Source: Candidatus Zhuqueibacterota bacterium (GTDB lineage Bacteria; Zhuqueibacterota; Zhuqueibacteria; Residuimicrobiales; Krinioviventaceae). Taken from it: a stretch of 56,181 nucleotides of DNA. The position numbers and the translations under genes were made by a program. The notes under the pieces are model-generated. The model was not told where the DNA came from. It ran no database searches and was given only the letters and a program-made list of their open reading frames with translations. The stretch is taken from positions 1-56,181 of the forward strand of contig JAFGKD010000135.1 of assembly GCA_016928775.1 (NCBI GenBank), in the 5' to 3' direction. Within the stretch, counting starts at the first letter, position 1. Every line of letters begins with the position of its first letter. Below are positions 8,408 through 17,280 of the stretch, one piece after another.

Positions 8408-9457
8408 ATGACAAAAAAACTCACAGCAAAGCGCATTAAAAGTTACATCAAATATTTACAAAAACAGCGGATTTTGGTGCTTGGCGATTTAATGCTGGAT
8501 GAATTTATTTGGGGGAGTGTCAATCGTATTTCGCCGGAAGCGCCGGTTCCGGTTGTCCAGGTGATGCGCGAATCCGCTTTTCCGGGCGGCGCCGCCAATG
8601 TCGCGCGAAATATCACCGATTTCGGCGCCACTGCCATTATTGGCGGCATGATTGGTCAGGACGAAAACGGTGCGAAATTATTGGCAATTCTTGAAAAAAG
8701 TGGCATCGCCACAAATGGCATTATCTCTGTGCCCGAGTTCAGTACTATCGTAAAAACGCGTATCATTGCACAGCACCAGCAAATCGTACGCGTCGATCGC
8801 GAAAAGAAAAAAAAGGTCACCCAGCCCGAGATAGACGATCTGCTTTCCAAGCTTCGGGATATAGTTCGGCATGTTGATGCCATCATTATTGAAGATTATG
8901 GCAAAGGTTTTATCACGCAAGCGTTGGTGGAGCAAATCATTACCCTCGCGGCGGACCATTTGAAGCTTGTGACCGTCGATCCCAATCCCGCCAATCCTCT
9001 GGATTGGGCGGGTGCGGCGCTGGTCAAGCCCAACCGCAAGGAGGCGTTTTCGGCAGCGGGACTACCATACACCGAAGAGGAGCACAGTATTCGCGAAATT
9101 GGAGACGTGTTGTTGGAAAAATGGCGGGTCAAGTCGGTGCTCATCACCCTTGGCGAAGAGGGGATGATGCTTTTTGATCCGCCGGAAAAACCCTATCATA
9201 TTCCCACTCGCGCCCGGGAGGTGTTTGATGTCTCCGGTGCCGGGGATACGGTGATCGCCTATTATACAATGGCTATCGCAGCAGGGTTGTCGAGCGCGCA
9301 CGCTGCCGAGATCGCCAATCACGCTGCCGGAGTAGTTGTCGGCAAGCTCGGCACCGCCACACTGACACCAGCCGAACTCGCCACAAGTTTTGACGAACAG
9401 GAAAAACCAGTGCGAGTGCCACTCCGCGAAACCAGAGTGCGTCAAATTCATACTTGA
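8408..9457 (+). CDS. rfaE1: D-glycero-beta-D-manno-heptose-7-phosphate kinase
   Basis: 349 residues. It phosphorylates heptose 7-phosphate at C1 in ADP-heptose synthesis for LPS core. PfkB/ribokinase fold: VLGDLMLDEFIWGSVNRISPEAPVPV is the HldE-type start, FPGGAANVARN is substrate binding, DPNP and KPNRKEA are central, and FDVSGAGDTVIAYY is the C-terminal signature with the catalytic Asp. Only the kinase half is present; the nucleotidyltransferase domain of fused HldE is absent. No convincing ribosome site marks the start; in-frame alternatives are TTG 8384 and ATG 8393. It overlaps into gmhB, which supports the assignment. Confidence 0.88.
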   Translation: MTKKLTAKRIKSYIKYLQKQRILVLGDLMLDEFIWGSVNRISPEAPVPVVQVMRESAFPGGAANVARNITDFGATAIIGGMIGQDENGAKLLAILEKSGIATNGIISVPEFSTIVKTRIIAQHQQIVRVDREKKKKVTQPEIDDLLSKLRDIVRHVDAIIIEDYGKGFITQALVEQIITLAADHLKLVTVDPNPANPLDWAGAALVKPNRKEAFSAAGLPYTEEEHSIREIGDVLLEKWRVKSVLITLGEEGMMLFDPPEKPYHIPTRAREVFDVSGAGDTVIAYYTMAIAAGLSSAHAAEIANHAAGVVVGKLGTATLTPAELATSFDEQEKPVRVPLRETRVRQIHT

Positions 9458-9465
9458 TTTTTGTT

Positions 9466-9993
9466 ATGCAAAAAGCCGTTTTTTTTGACCGTGATGATAC
9501 ACTGATTGTAAATATTCCATACAATGGTGATCCGGATCGTGTCGAGCTATTACCTGGTGCACAGGAGGCGTGCCGTCAATTAAAAAGGCAGAAATATTCG
9601 CTGTTCATTATCTCCAATCAATCTGGTGTTGGCCGTGGTTTGATCACCCCGGAACAGGTCAAAGCCGTCAATGATCGCGTGCTCGAACTTTTGGGGGACG
9701 ATATCATATCCGATGTGTTTTGTTGTTTTGATCTCCCCGACGATTCACCGGACTGCCGCAAACCATCAAACAAAATGATCTGTTCCGCGGCGGAAAAATA
9801 TAATATCGATCTGTCTCGATCGTTTATGATTGGCGACAAACCATCAGACATTCAGGCTGGGATAAATGCCGGCTGTGCAGCTATTTTTATAACTGGTGGT
9901 GCAGATACCAAAGCACCGATCAGCGCGGATTTTGTGACCGACAATCTCTTGAGCGCCGCGGCGTGGATCATCTCCCAAAAAGGCGATGAATGA
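9466..9993 (+). CDS. gmhB: D-glycero-beta-D-manno-heptose 1,7-bisphosphate 7-phosphatase-like HAD protein
   Basis: 175 residues. A HAD-superfamily phosphatase that should remove the 7-phosphate from heptose bisphosphate, the step after the kinase encoded immediately upstream. FFDRDDTLI holds the nucleophilic Asp and acid/base Asp, IISNQSGVGRGLI is motif II, CRKPSNKMI gives the conserved Lys, and MIGDKPSDIQAGINAG is motif IV. The usual zinc loop (Cys-Pro-His... Cys-x-Cys) is reduced to CCFDLPDDSPDC, with the histidine missing, so zinc binding is doubtful. The ATG at 9466 is chosen; a TTG at 9454 overlaps the kinase stop. Confidence 0.85.
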   Translation: MQKAVFFDRDDTLIVNIPYNGDPDRVELLPGAQEACRQLKRQKYSLFIISNQSGVGRGLITPEQVKAVNDRVLELLGDDIISDVFCCFDLPDDSPDCRKPSNKMICSAAEKYNIDLSRSFMIGDKPSDIQAGINAGCAAIFITGGADTKAPISADFVTDNLLSAAAWIISQKGDE

Positions 9994-10139
9994 AAAACGA
10001 CCCAACACCGCTTTACGCTATTTCTGAAATCATCCGTATAGTTTGAGAGGTTCCGGTGTGATTCGCTGCATTATAATTCCGATTGCAACACAAGAACCAC
10101 CACTGGTTCATGGATGATCACTTTTACCAGGACATCATT

Positions 10140-10895
10140 ATGAAAAGACTCTTTTCTATAATTTTTTGCATTATTGTATTATCTCAAATGAACCTGCTCG
10201 GCCGGGCGGCTATCAGCTTTGAGATGGCCTCCATTCATGACAAAGGAGAACAGCAAGCTATTATCTCAGTCTCCGGTATCACCAGCTCTTCACTCATACA
10301 GGTCCGTGACGAAATCAACGTTTTTCGAGATCATACAACATTTCAACTCCTGTTTTTTGCGCAAATGGAAACGGGCGTTGGTTTGCCGGTACTGACGCCG
10401 TTTGAAAAGGAAATAGAAGTCGAAGATTTATCCTATGGTATTTATACTATTCGATGCTTTGCATTAAACTCGAATCTTTTGGATTCAACCTTCTTTTTTT
10501 CCCCTGATAGTTCGAGCTTTATATTTCCATCAGACAGTCTTGAACAGCCCGACTCGCTGTTCATTTTGGCGGATACGACGTTTGTTGTTGACTATTCCGA
10601 GCAAACCACCGTTGCTGCACTCCGAGGCAGCGAAACAACAAGATACCTTTTAACTTTTCCTAATCCATTTAATGCCCAAACAACATTTCAATTTTTTGTA
10701 CCAACAACTCAATTCGTTACGCTGAGCATTTATGATGCGCTGGGTAAAAAAGTGGCCACAGTGGTCGAAAGCGAGTTGCATCAGGGACCATACGCTTTTC
10801 CCTGGGATGCTGCAGCATTTTCCAGCGGTATTTATTTTTATAAATTACGCTGTGGTGAGACATCACATATTGGCCGAATTTCTCTGCTAAAATAA
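10140..10895 (+). CDS. Exported protein with C-terminal sorting domain
   Basis: 251 residues. The ATG at 10140 has AGGAC upstream and yields a signal peptide (MKRLFSIIFCIIVLSQ, cleavage near LGRAAIS). An in-frame ATG at 10083 gives a hydrophilic, unlikely N-terminus. The first 170 residues show no recognisable catalytic motif. Residues from about 178 form a FlgD-like sorting domain: LTFPNPFNAQTTFQF, SIYDALGKKVATVVE, SSGIYFYKLRCGE and a short end. It is likely sent across the outer membrane by a type IX-like system. It stands just upstream of the heparinase-like gene, so a shared role in polysaccharide handling is possible but not shown. Confidence 0.75.
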   Translation: MKRLFSIIFCIIVLSQMNLLGRAAISFEMASIHDKGEQQAIISVSGITSSSLIQVRDEINVFRDHTTFQLLFFAQMETGVGLPVLTPFEKEIEVEDLSYGIYTIRCFALNSNLLDSTFFFSPDSSSFIFPSDSLEQPDSLFILADTTFVVDYSEQTTVAALRGSETTRYLLTFPNPFNAQTTFQFFVPTTQFVTLSIYDALGKKVATVVESELHQGPYAFPWDAAAFSSGIYFYKLRCGETSHIGRISLLK

Positions 10896-10968
10896 GTCAC
10901 TTTCTGCTTGCCTTTCTCTCCCTCATATTGTACTATAGCATGAAAACCACCCACTATTGGAGGTTTAC

Positions 10969-12927
10969 ATGAAAAGCACAATACCACTTGCTATTTTGGC
11001 CATCGGCCTGCGTGGATTGCCGATCGTCGCGCAGGAATTCAATGACATCTCGCTCGCGCAGCTTTATCAACGTTCAGAACTGGGAAGACTCATCCTGCCG
11101 CGAAATGAATGGCAGCCTTTTCCAACATGCAGCAGACCTGAAGGATTGGAAGACATTCCACTTGCAATCAGGCAAGCACAAATTCATGCTGCCGAGGTCT
11201 TACTCGACGCTGAATGGGACCATTTTCCGGCGACAGTTTTCCTGGAATATGTTCGCAATGGTAACCGATCCAATTATGAGGCACTCTCATTCGGCCGCCG
11301 ACAAAATCTGGTTACGCTGGTATTGGGAGAATTGTTCGAACGCCAAGGGCGATTCATGGAGCAAATCGTCAATGGCATTTGGGCAGTGTGTGAGGAATCT
11401 TTTTGGGGCGTGCCGGCACATAATCATGGTCGAGGATTGCCGGATGTAGAACAGCCGATCGTCGATTTGTTTGCCGCCGAAACCGGCGCCATGATGGCGT
11501 GGATTCACTATCTGCTGGCGCCACAATTGGATAACGTCAATCCATTAGTGACAAAACGTATGCTGCTGGAAACGGACAAACGAATCCTCACACCCTATCT
11601 GGAGCATAACGATTGGGGGTGGATGGGATTTGGCTGGCGCAACAGAATCGGCTACGAGCGACCAGTGAATAACTGGAATCCTTGGATCAACTCGAATATC
11701 ATCACGTGCGCCCTGCTTTTGGAAAAAGATGAGCAGCGTCGACTGGATATTGTGCACAAGTGTATGGATAGCCTCGATAATTTTCTTCTCCCCTATCCGG
11801 CGGACGGCGGTTGCGATGAGGGACCGAGTTATTGGGGCCGTGCCGGCGCCTCATTGTACGATTGTCTGGAGCTACTGTTTAGCGCTTCAAATGGGGCAAT
11901 CGATGTTTTCCATCATCCACTGATTCAAAATATTGGCGCTTTTATTTACAAAGCCTATATCAGCTCGCCCTATTTTGTCAACTTTGCGGATGCCCCGGCG
12001 AAAATGTCCATTGATGCACCAATTGTTTTTCGCTACGGTAAAGCGGTCGGAGACAGCACAATGATAAAATTCGCTGCCTTTGCTGCGCACGAGCAGGAAC
12101 TTGGCAGAAAAGCATTAGCCGGTCATTTTGGCGCATTGAATCGAACGCTTCCGGCGTTAGTTATTCTCAAAGAGCTTCTGGCCACCGAGCCGGCTGAACC
12201 TTTGCTCGGAGATGTGTGGCTGCCAGACATTCAGGTCATGGCTGCGCGCTCACAAGAGGGCAGTGCGGATGGTTTTTATCTTGCCGCCAAAGGGGGGCAT
12301 AATGACGAAAGTCACAATCATAACGATGTTGGCAATTTTTTGGTCTATTATGATGGTCGTCCTGTACTCGTTGATGCTGGCCGGCAGACATATACAGCGA
12401 AAACATTCAGCAGCCGGCGTTATGAATTGTGGAACAATCAATCCGCTTACCACAATCTACCGACCATCAATGGTGTGATGCAAAAAGAAGGGCATTTATT
12501 CCGCGCTCAAGATGTCCGCTACAAAGCGACAAACAATAAAGCACTCTTTACCCTGGATATTGCCGGCGCTTATCCCGAAGATGCGCAGATCAAATCGTGG
12601 CAACGCCAGATTACGCTGCACCGCAATAAAAACATTAAAATCAGTGATTCGTTTAGTTTGAATCAGGTTCTCCAACCTGTTGATTTCAATTTTCTCACAC
12701 CACTGGAGCCACGTGTTACAAAGCCAGGTGAGATTCGCTTGTTTGATGGATTTTCAAAAAAGAGTTTTACACTGCAGTTCAACTCGTCACTGTCACCTGT
12801 CATCGAGGACATTGACGTTGATGACAGGAGCATGTCGAAAAGCTGGGGAAACAGGCTTTATCGAATCGTGTTGAGCACAGCGAACGACAATCTGAGCGGC
12901 TCATACAGCTTTAGTATTGAAGATTAG
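10969..12927 (+). CDS. Heparinase II/III-like polysaccharide lyase
   Basis: 652 residues. Start ATG 10969 sits behind GGAGG and gives a short signal peptide ending near VAQ. The N-terminal half is an alpha-helical toroid type region (W and Y rich: GWRNRIGYERPVNNWNPW, YPADGGCDEGPSYWGRAG). The C-terminal half is the heparinase II/III beta domain, with GGHNDESHNHNDVGNFLVYY and VLVDAGRQTYT around residues 440-475; the histidines are the expected catalytic and metal-binding ones. Family members cleave uronic-acid polysaccharides such as heparin, alginate or related glycans by beta-elimination. The exact substrate cannot be told from sequence. It has no sorting domain of its own. Confidence 0.85.
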   Translation: MKSTIPLAILAIGLRGLPIVAQEFNDISLAQLYQRSELGRLILPRNEWQPFPTCSRPEGLEDIPLAIRQAQIHAAEVLLDAEWDHFPATVFLEYVRNGNRSNYEALSFGRRQNLVTLVLGELFERQGRFMEQIVNGIWAVCEESFWGVPAHNHGRGLPDVEQPIVDLFAAETGAMMAWIHYLLAPQLDNVNPLVTKRMLLETDKRILTPYLEHNDWGWMGFGWRNRIGYERPVNNWNPWINSNIITCALLLEKDEQRRLDIVHKCMDSLDNFLLPYPADGGCDEGPSYWGRAGASLYDCLELLFSASNGAIDVFHHPLIQNIGAFIYKAYISSPYFVNFADAPAKMSIDAPIVFRYGKAVGDSTMIKFAAFAAHEQELGRKALAGHFGALNRTLPALVILKELLATEPAEPLLGDVWLPDIQVMAARSQEGSADGFYLAAKGGHNDESHNHNDVGNFLVYYDGRPVLVDAGRQTYTAKTFSSRRYELWNNQSAYHNLPTINGVMQKEGHLFRAQDVRYKATNNKALFTLDIAGAYPEDAQIKSWQRQITLHRNKNIKISDSFSLNQVLQPVDFNFLTPLEPRVTKPGEIRLFDGFSKKSFTLQFNSSLSPVIEDIDVDDRSMSKSWGNRLYRIVLSTANDNLSGSYSFSIED

Positions 12928-13055
12928 CAAAAGCTACGTAGCTGGACATTCATGTCGAGCGTACAACGTCTGAATGATTTATGGATCACGCTGCAAAACC
13001 TCATTCAAGTGTTTTACTTTTTCACCCAACCGTTTGGTTAACGGATCATTACATG

Positions 13056-13232
13056 CATATTGAGTACGAATGTATTTGCATCAGTATGGTCTTGGCGCAA
13101 TATAAAGTGTCGACAAAATTATATGGGATAACACTGATTGCATCGCTCAAATGATCTTTCCCTCCGCATGTGCATTTTGAGATATGGAAGGATGGTGAGC
13201 ACCTGAATCCGGCGGATTATATTCATTTTTAG
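13056..13232 (+). pseudogene. Decayed C-terminal remnant of an M23 metallopeptidase
   Basis: One plus-strand frame through this otherwise empty 300-bp gap reads like the end of a LytM/M23 domain. It shows VLAQYKVS and LIASLK, then one in-frame TGA at 13152-13154, then PPHVHFEIWKDGEHLNPADY and a stop at 13232. The HVHFEIW-DG---NPADY pattern is the C-terminal M23 signature, with the zinc-ligand HxH. There is no start codon, no upstream domain and a premature stop, so it is a relic. Its stop overlaps the end of the convergent cobalamin adenosyltransferase gene by four bases. The rest of 12928-13055 shows nothing recognisable. Confidence 0.6.
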
Positions 13233-13828
13233 TCGCCGATCAAACCGCAAGGATCTCCAAGATCACTGGGGTTGCTATCATCCGGATGCACAAACGGAAT
13301 ACCATTCCTGTATTCTTCATAGCGCGCTAACAAAAACAGTGTATCCGACAATCGATTCAGATAGGCACTGATTGTCGCATGATCCAGTTTTTCTATTTGA
13401 TTTAATTCAACGAATCGGCGTTCGGCGCGACGTACGACGGCGCGGGCGATATCCAGGTAAGCGGAACTCTCGGATTGGCCATAAAGAACAAATTTTCGTG
13501 GCAGCGCCAATTCTTTCTCGGTTGACGCTGAGAACGTTTCCAATTGTTGCAGATGGGCTGTTGATATTTTATATTTTAAGACGTGCAAAGAATCCACCGG
13601 ACAAGCCAACTCGGCGTTGATCAAGTAAAGATGATTTTGGATGACAAGAAGAATCTCTTTCGTCCTGGCCAACGTGGATTTTGCGCGTGCCAGGCCAAGA
13701 AATGCCGCGGCTTCGTCGAGGGTGCCGTAGGTTTCGGGACGAAGATCATATTTCTGCACACGTGAGTTGTCGAGCAGACCGGTCGTGCCGTCATCACCTT
13801 TTTTGGTCGTGATTGAAAAGTTTTTCAT
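13229..13828 (-). CDS. Cob(I)alamin adenosyltransferase, PduO type
   Basis: 199 residues. It transfers adenosyl from ATP to cob(I)alamin to make adenosylcobalamin. The family marks are clear: TTKKGDDGTTGLL at the N-terminus (ATP site), YGTLDEAAAFLG, ARAVVRRAERR, and YLNRLSDTLFLLAR near residue 160-173. It is the last gene of a minus-strand operon, six bases after the Ppx/GppA stop. The adjacent genes do not use B12; a B12-binding radical SAM protein is encoded further on, at 41.7 kb, but needs methyl- or other cobalamin forms rather than necessarily this product. Confidence 0.92.
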   Translation of the reverse strand: MKNFSITTKKGDDGTTGLLDNSRVQKYDLRPETYGTLDEAAAFLGLARAKSTLARTKEILLVIQNHLYLINAELACPVDSLHVLKYKISTAHLQQLETFSASTEKELALPRKFVLYGQSESSAYLDIARAVVRRAERRFVELNQIEKLDHATISAYLNRLSDTLFLLARYEEYRNGIPFVHPDDSNPSDLGDPCGLIGD

Positions 13829-13834
13829 ATTCGC

Positions 13835-14740
13835 TTATCTCTCTTCTAAAAATACGCCAAACAGCAAATCTCGCAAGCTGATTGTCATGCAATCTTGTTG
13901 ACAAAACTGCATAATTTCGGCAAAAATAAGTGCGCCCGCGAGAATGACATCTGCTCGTTTGGGATGCAGCCCGATGATGGAACGTCGGCTGTCGATATTT
14001 TTTTCCGCAAGCTCCGTTATGATCTTCTCAAGGCGGTTAGATGTGAGGGCATAGTGATGCACTTTGTAAGACATGTGCTCGGAGGTTGACGAATCGATGA
14101 GAGCCAGACTTGCAGCGGTCCCGCCGACAGCGACGATCTCCCGCTGCATATCGGCACTGAGAAAATTGGTGTGCAGCTCGACCTGCACAAATCCACCGAG
14201 CGCTGAAACCTGACTTTTTAGGGGCGGATCAGAATGCAAAAACTTTTGGGTCATGCGGCTGCTGCCGATATTCAAACTTTTTGCAAATTGTAGCTTTTTA
14301 GCGGCTGCAATAATGATCTCACTGCTGCCGCCTCCAACATCGCAGACAATAAAATTTTCACCCTTATAGTCACTCAACACGCCGAGAAACGACAAATACG
14401 CTTCTTCATCTCCCGAGAGCACGCGGCAGTCAAGGCCGGTTTTTTTTGTGATGTGTTGGAGAAAAATATCTCGATTTTGCGCATCGCGGGTCGCGCTGGT
14501 GGCCAAGAGACGAATATCATCAATCTCATAATCATGAATCACCTGCTGATATTCAACTAATGCGGCCAGGACACGATCGATGGCGTTACTCTGCAGCTCG
14601 TTGTTCTCTGACAAACCTTCACCGAGTTTGGTGATCCTCTCATGATGCTCAACGGGATTCAGCGTCCCGTCTTGCCGCATATCGACAATCAGCAACCGCG
14701 TCGAGTTCGTTCCTATATCGATGGATGCTTTGAGGGGCAT
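13835..14740 (-). CDS. Exopolyphosphatase / guanosine pentaphosphate phosphatase family protein
   Basis: 301 residues, the short single-module form. Ppx/GppA enzymes hydrolyse terminal phosphates of polyphosphate or pppGpp. The ASKHA fold nucleotide and phosphate loops are visible: SIDIGTNSTRLLIVD at the N-terminus, LATSATRDAQN, and CDVGGGSSEIII at about residue 137. The C-terminal HD-like domain of long Ppx is absent. It starts six bases after the stop of the second thymidylate-kinase-like gene, in a tightly packed operon. Which substrate is used cannot be decided. Confidence 0.88.
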   Translation of the reverse strand: MPLKASIDIGTNSTRLLIVDMRQDGTLNPVEHHERITKLGEGLSENNELQSNAIDRVLAALVEYQQVIHDYEIDDIRLLATSATRDAQNRDIFLQHITKKTGLDCRVLSGDEEAYLSFLGVLSDYKGENFIVCDVGGGSSEIIIAAAKKLQFAKSLNIGSSRMTQKFLHSDPPLKSQVSALGGFVQVELHTNFLSADMQREIVAVGGTAASLALIDSSTSEHMSYKVHHYALTSNRLEKIITELAEKNIDSRRSIIGLHPKRADVILAGALIFAEIMQFCQQDCMTISLRDLLFGVFLEER

Positions 14741-14746
14741 GTAAAC

Positions 14747-15430
14747 TCAGATATCCATGATATTTTCAATTCGTCGTTGTAAATCAAGCGAAATAGCGCG
14801 CGGAGAGCGGTTGCCATTGACAATCTCAAAATTATAATAATCCTGAAACTCCCTGAATATATTTTTCATCTTGCGTTGATATTTGATGAAACTGTCAAAG
14901 ATATCGCGGGAAATGCGGATATCCATGCCGGACTCCCAGTAATCCAGTTCGGTTTTTTTCTGGAAATTTCGCTCAATCAAAAAGCGTGGTGCGACATCAA
15001 GATAAAAGACCGCGTCCGGCACCAGGGCGATAGGTTCATAAATATTTTTCAGCCACTGGGGCTCCCCACCGCGAACGATATCACGAGCCATCAACGTGTA
15101 AATGTAGCGATCCGCTAAAACAATGAATCCAGCCTTGAGCGCGGGCACGATTTGGTTTTCCAGCTGATCGGCGAAATCTGTTGCGTAAAATAAACTCAGC
15201 GTAATTGGACTGAGAATGTTCCCCTGCATAGCCTGTTCCAGCTCATTGCTCACCAGGGTGGAGCGTTTGAGTCCGACATTGACAACGGCATGCCCCAGTC
15301 CTTCGAACCAATTCGTGATCAAGCGCATTTGCGTCGAACGACCGGAACCGTCCGGGCCTTCAATGACAATGAGTTTACCCGTCAATTCTTTCGTATCGAC
15401 ATTTGAAAGTCCTTTGCGATAAAAGTTCAT
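14747..15430 (-). CDS. Thymidylate-kinase-like P-loop protein, second of a tandem pair
   Basis: 227 residues. Walker A GPDGSGRSTQ at residues 25-34, then LADRYIYTLMARDIVRG, which matches the DRY region of dTMP kinases. The P-loop lysine is replaced by arginine (GSGRST), whereas the upstream paralogue keeps lysine (GSGKST). The start ATG overlaps the stop of that paralogue by four bases (ATGA), so the two are translationally coupled. The pair shares the pattern YATDFADQ / HCTDFADR and is more similar to each other than to housekeeping Tmk. A true dTMP kinase role is unproven; a partnership or another NMP-like substrate is possible. Confidence 0.75.
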   Translation of the reverse strand: MNFYRKGLSNVDTKELTGKLIVIEGPDGSGRSTQMRLITNWFEGLGHAVVNVGLKRSTLVSNELEQAMQGNILSPITLSLFYATDFADQLENQIVPALKAGFIVLADRYIYTLMARDIVRGGEPQWLKNIYEPIALVPDAVFYLDVAPRFLIERNFQKKTELDYWESGMDIRISRDIFDSFIKYQRKMKNIFREFQDYYNFEIVNGNRSPRAISLDLQRRIENIMDI

Positions 15431-16119
15431 AGTGCTACCCTCGCTCTCAGCTTGTAAGCCGATAAATCAATTCGTTGTTTCACAATCTCCCGCACTTCCT
15501 GCTGCATCACATCAGGAGAACGATTGGAATCAATGACCGTAAAGTCAAAGGGTTTCACCATGTTATCATAAGCCTTGTTGATGCGACCCTGAAATATTTT
15601 AAAGCTTTCATATGGATCGACATGCAAATCGAGGTCCATGCCGGCTTCATGATATTTGAGCTGCGGCCGACCATCCAGGATTCGTGCAATGGCGACCCCG
15701 GGATCCACCTTGAAGAAAAAAGTGATATCTGGCAGGGTGGCAAAGGAATAATTATTTTTTACCCATTCAAAATCGCAGCCACGCACGACATCACGAGCAA
15801 AAGCAGTGAAAAAATAACGATCCGCCAACACGATGTACCCGGCCCGCAGCAGCGGCCAGATTTGGCGTTCATAGCGATCGGCAAAATCCGTACAATGAAT
15901 GAGGGAAAAAGTCGTTGCAGTGAGCAGTTTTGATTTTTTGCCTTTTTTGGTCGCCTTTTTGACGAGAAACGATGAGTTCCATTCCGTAAAAAAGACCTTG
16001 TAGCCTTCGAGCTCCAGCCATCGCTTGAGCAAATAGATTTGTGTGGACTTGCCAGAACCATCCATCCCTTCTACAGCGATGAGCTTGCCCTTTTGATCAT
16101 GACGTTTCAGTTCAATCAT
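15427..16119 (-). CDS. Thymidylate-kinase-like P-loop protein, first of a tandem pair
   Basis: 230 residues from an ATG at 16119, which overlaps the isomerase-like gene's stop (ATGATTGA) and has GGTGAG upstream. A longer frame begins at 16176. Walker A GMDGSGKSTQ near residue 18, LADRYFFTAFARDVVRG as the dTMP-kinase-like DRY motif, and DITFFFKVDPGVAIARI as the core strand. Unusual for Tmk is the basic insert KKATKKGKKSK. It is directly followed, with a four-base overlap, by a paralogue with an altered P-loop. The coupled pair next to Ppx/GppA suggests a joint function, but which nucleotide is phosphorylated is not evident. Confidence 0.75.
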   Translation of the reverse strand: MIELKRHDQKGKLIAVEGMDGSGKSTQIYLLKRWLELEGYKVFFTEWNSSFLVKKATKKGKKSKLLTATTFSLIHCTDFADRYERQIWPLLRAGYIVLADRYFFTAFARDVVRGCDFEWVKNNYSFATLPDITFFFKVDPGVAIARILDGRPQLKYHEAGMDLDLHVDPYESFKIFQGRINKAYDNMVKPFDFTVIDSNRSPDVMQQEVREIVKQRIDLSAYKLRARVAL

Positions 16120-16963
16120 TTTTCTCACCCCAAATTTTTTCGACAAGTGAATTGAGCAGGCGAACACCTTTTTCAATATCCTTCGCTTGTTCCTCGCCGG
16201 AGATCTCGCGTTCTATCGTAAGTGGTCCAACATAGCCGATCTCTTTGAGTGTCTGCAGAAATAATTCCATATTAACATCGCCGGCACCCAACGGAACTTC
16301 CTCACCCCACTCCAGGCCGGGATTTTTCGCCCAAACCGCATCTTTGCAATGAACACTCTTGACATATTGGCCAACCAGTTGAAGCGCAGCGATTGGTTCG
16401 CCTGAGCCGTACAGAATCATATTGGCTGGATCAAAATTAATGGCGAGGTTTGCTCGATTCACATCTTTAAAAAAGCGAAGCAAAGTCGGCGCGGTCTCTT
16501 GTCCCGTTTCCAGATGCACGCGTTGATTGTTTCTCGCCGCATGATCGCACAGTTCCCGGGCCACAGCTATAACGTCCGCATAAACGGGATCATCTTTGTC
16601 TTCCGGAATAAAACCGATGTGCAATCCGATGGCATCCACGTCCATTTTTTTTGCGAAATCCGAGATGTGTCTGGCCTCATCGAGGCGCTCGGAACGTGTT
16701 GCCTCGGGAACGAGTCCTATCGTCCTTTTTACAGTTGGAATATCGGCGTAACTCTCACCGGCAAATCCGCAAAAAACAACCGTGATCCTGATGTCGGCAT
16801 GTTCAAATTTCTCTTTTAACATTTTTGTATACTCTGCAGTACGATGTGTTGCCGGAGGTGCCAGGATTTGTGCCGTTGAAATAGACAATCGAGTTGCCGT
16901 ATGCAATCGAAGATCGAGCCCGTCATCACAAATGATAAAAGCACCGAGAGGATGAGTGCGCAT
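16112..16963 (-). CDS. Sugar phosphate isomerase/epimerase-like TIM barrel protein
   Basis: 283 residues. ATG 16963 has AGAGG upstream; a longer frame to 17044 lacks support. It is an AP-endonuclease-2/xylose-isomerase-like barrel with metal-ligand segments GLHIGFIPED, HLETGQETAPTLLRF (Glu), INFDPANMILYGSG (Asp), SVHCKDAVW (His) and TIEREISGEE (Glu). Family members isomerise or epimerise sugars or act in inositol catabolism; the substrate here is unknown. It heads the minus-strand operon with the two kinase-like proteins, Ppx/GppA and the cobalamin adenosyltransferase. Confidence 0.82.
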   Translation of the reverse strand: MRTHPLGAFIICDDGLDLRLHTATRLSISTAQILAPPATHRTAEYTKMLKEKFEHADIRITVVFCGFAGESYADIPTVKRTIGLVPEATRSERLDEARHISDFAKKMDVDAIGLHIGFIPEDKDDPVYADVIAVARELCDHAARNNQRVHLETGQETAPTLLRFFKDVNRANLAINFDPANMILYGSGEPIAALQLVGQYVKSVHCKDAVWAKNPGLEWGEEVPLGAGDVNMELFLQTLKEIGYVGPLTIEREISGEEQAKDIEKGVRLLNSLVEKIWGEKND

Positions 16964-17005
16964 AGTTGACCTCTTGAATTTAGCGAAAATGGTCATATAA
17001 TTGTC

Positions 17006-17034
17006 AATATATATATTTGCGTCAGGGTTGTCAA
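17006..17034 (-). promoter_or_regulatory. Candidate sigma-70-type promoter
   Basis: Minus strand TTGACA (17029-17034), a 17-base spacer, then TATATT (17006-17011). It lies about 43-71 bases upstream of the isomerase-like start at 16963. The match to the -35/-10 consensus is good, but promoter use in this lineage is assumed. Confidence 0.55.
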
Positions 17035-17280
17035 GCAGATTCATTGTGATCTGTCGGTGTGCGCATTACCCTGACGAGATAATGTAATATACAAAAAATA
17101 TTGTTTCTTTTCAAAGTGATGACGTGCATCTCTCAAAGTTTTAGCTTGAACACCCAAAGCCGAGGTTTTGCAAAATCGATTCTATTGCCATTGTACTTTA
17201 CGAAAGAATATTTTAAATTAGCCTTTACAAAAAACCAATCATCTATAAAGTCAAATCAGGGAAAGAATTGAGGGTTAGCT

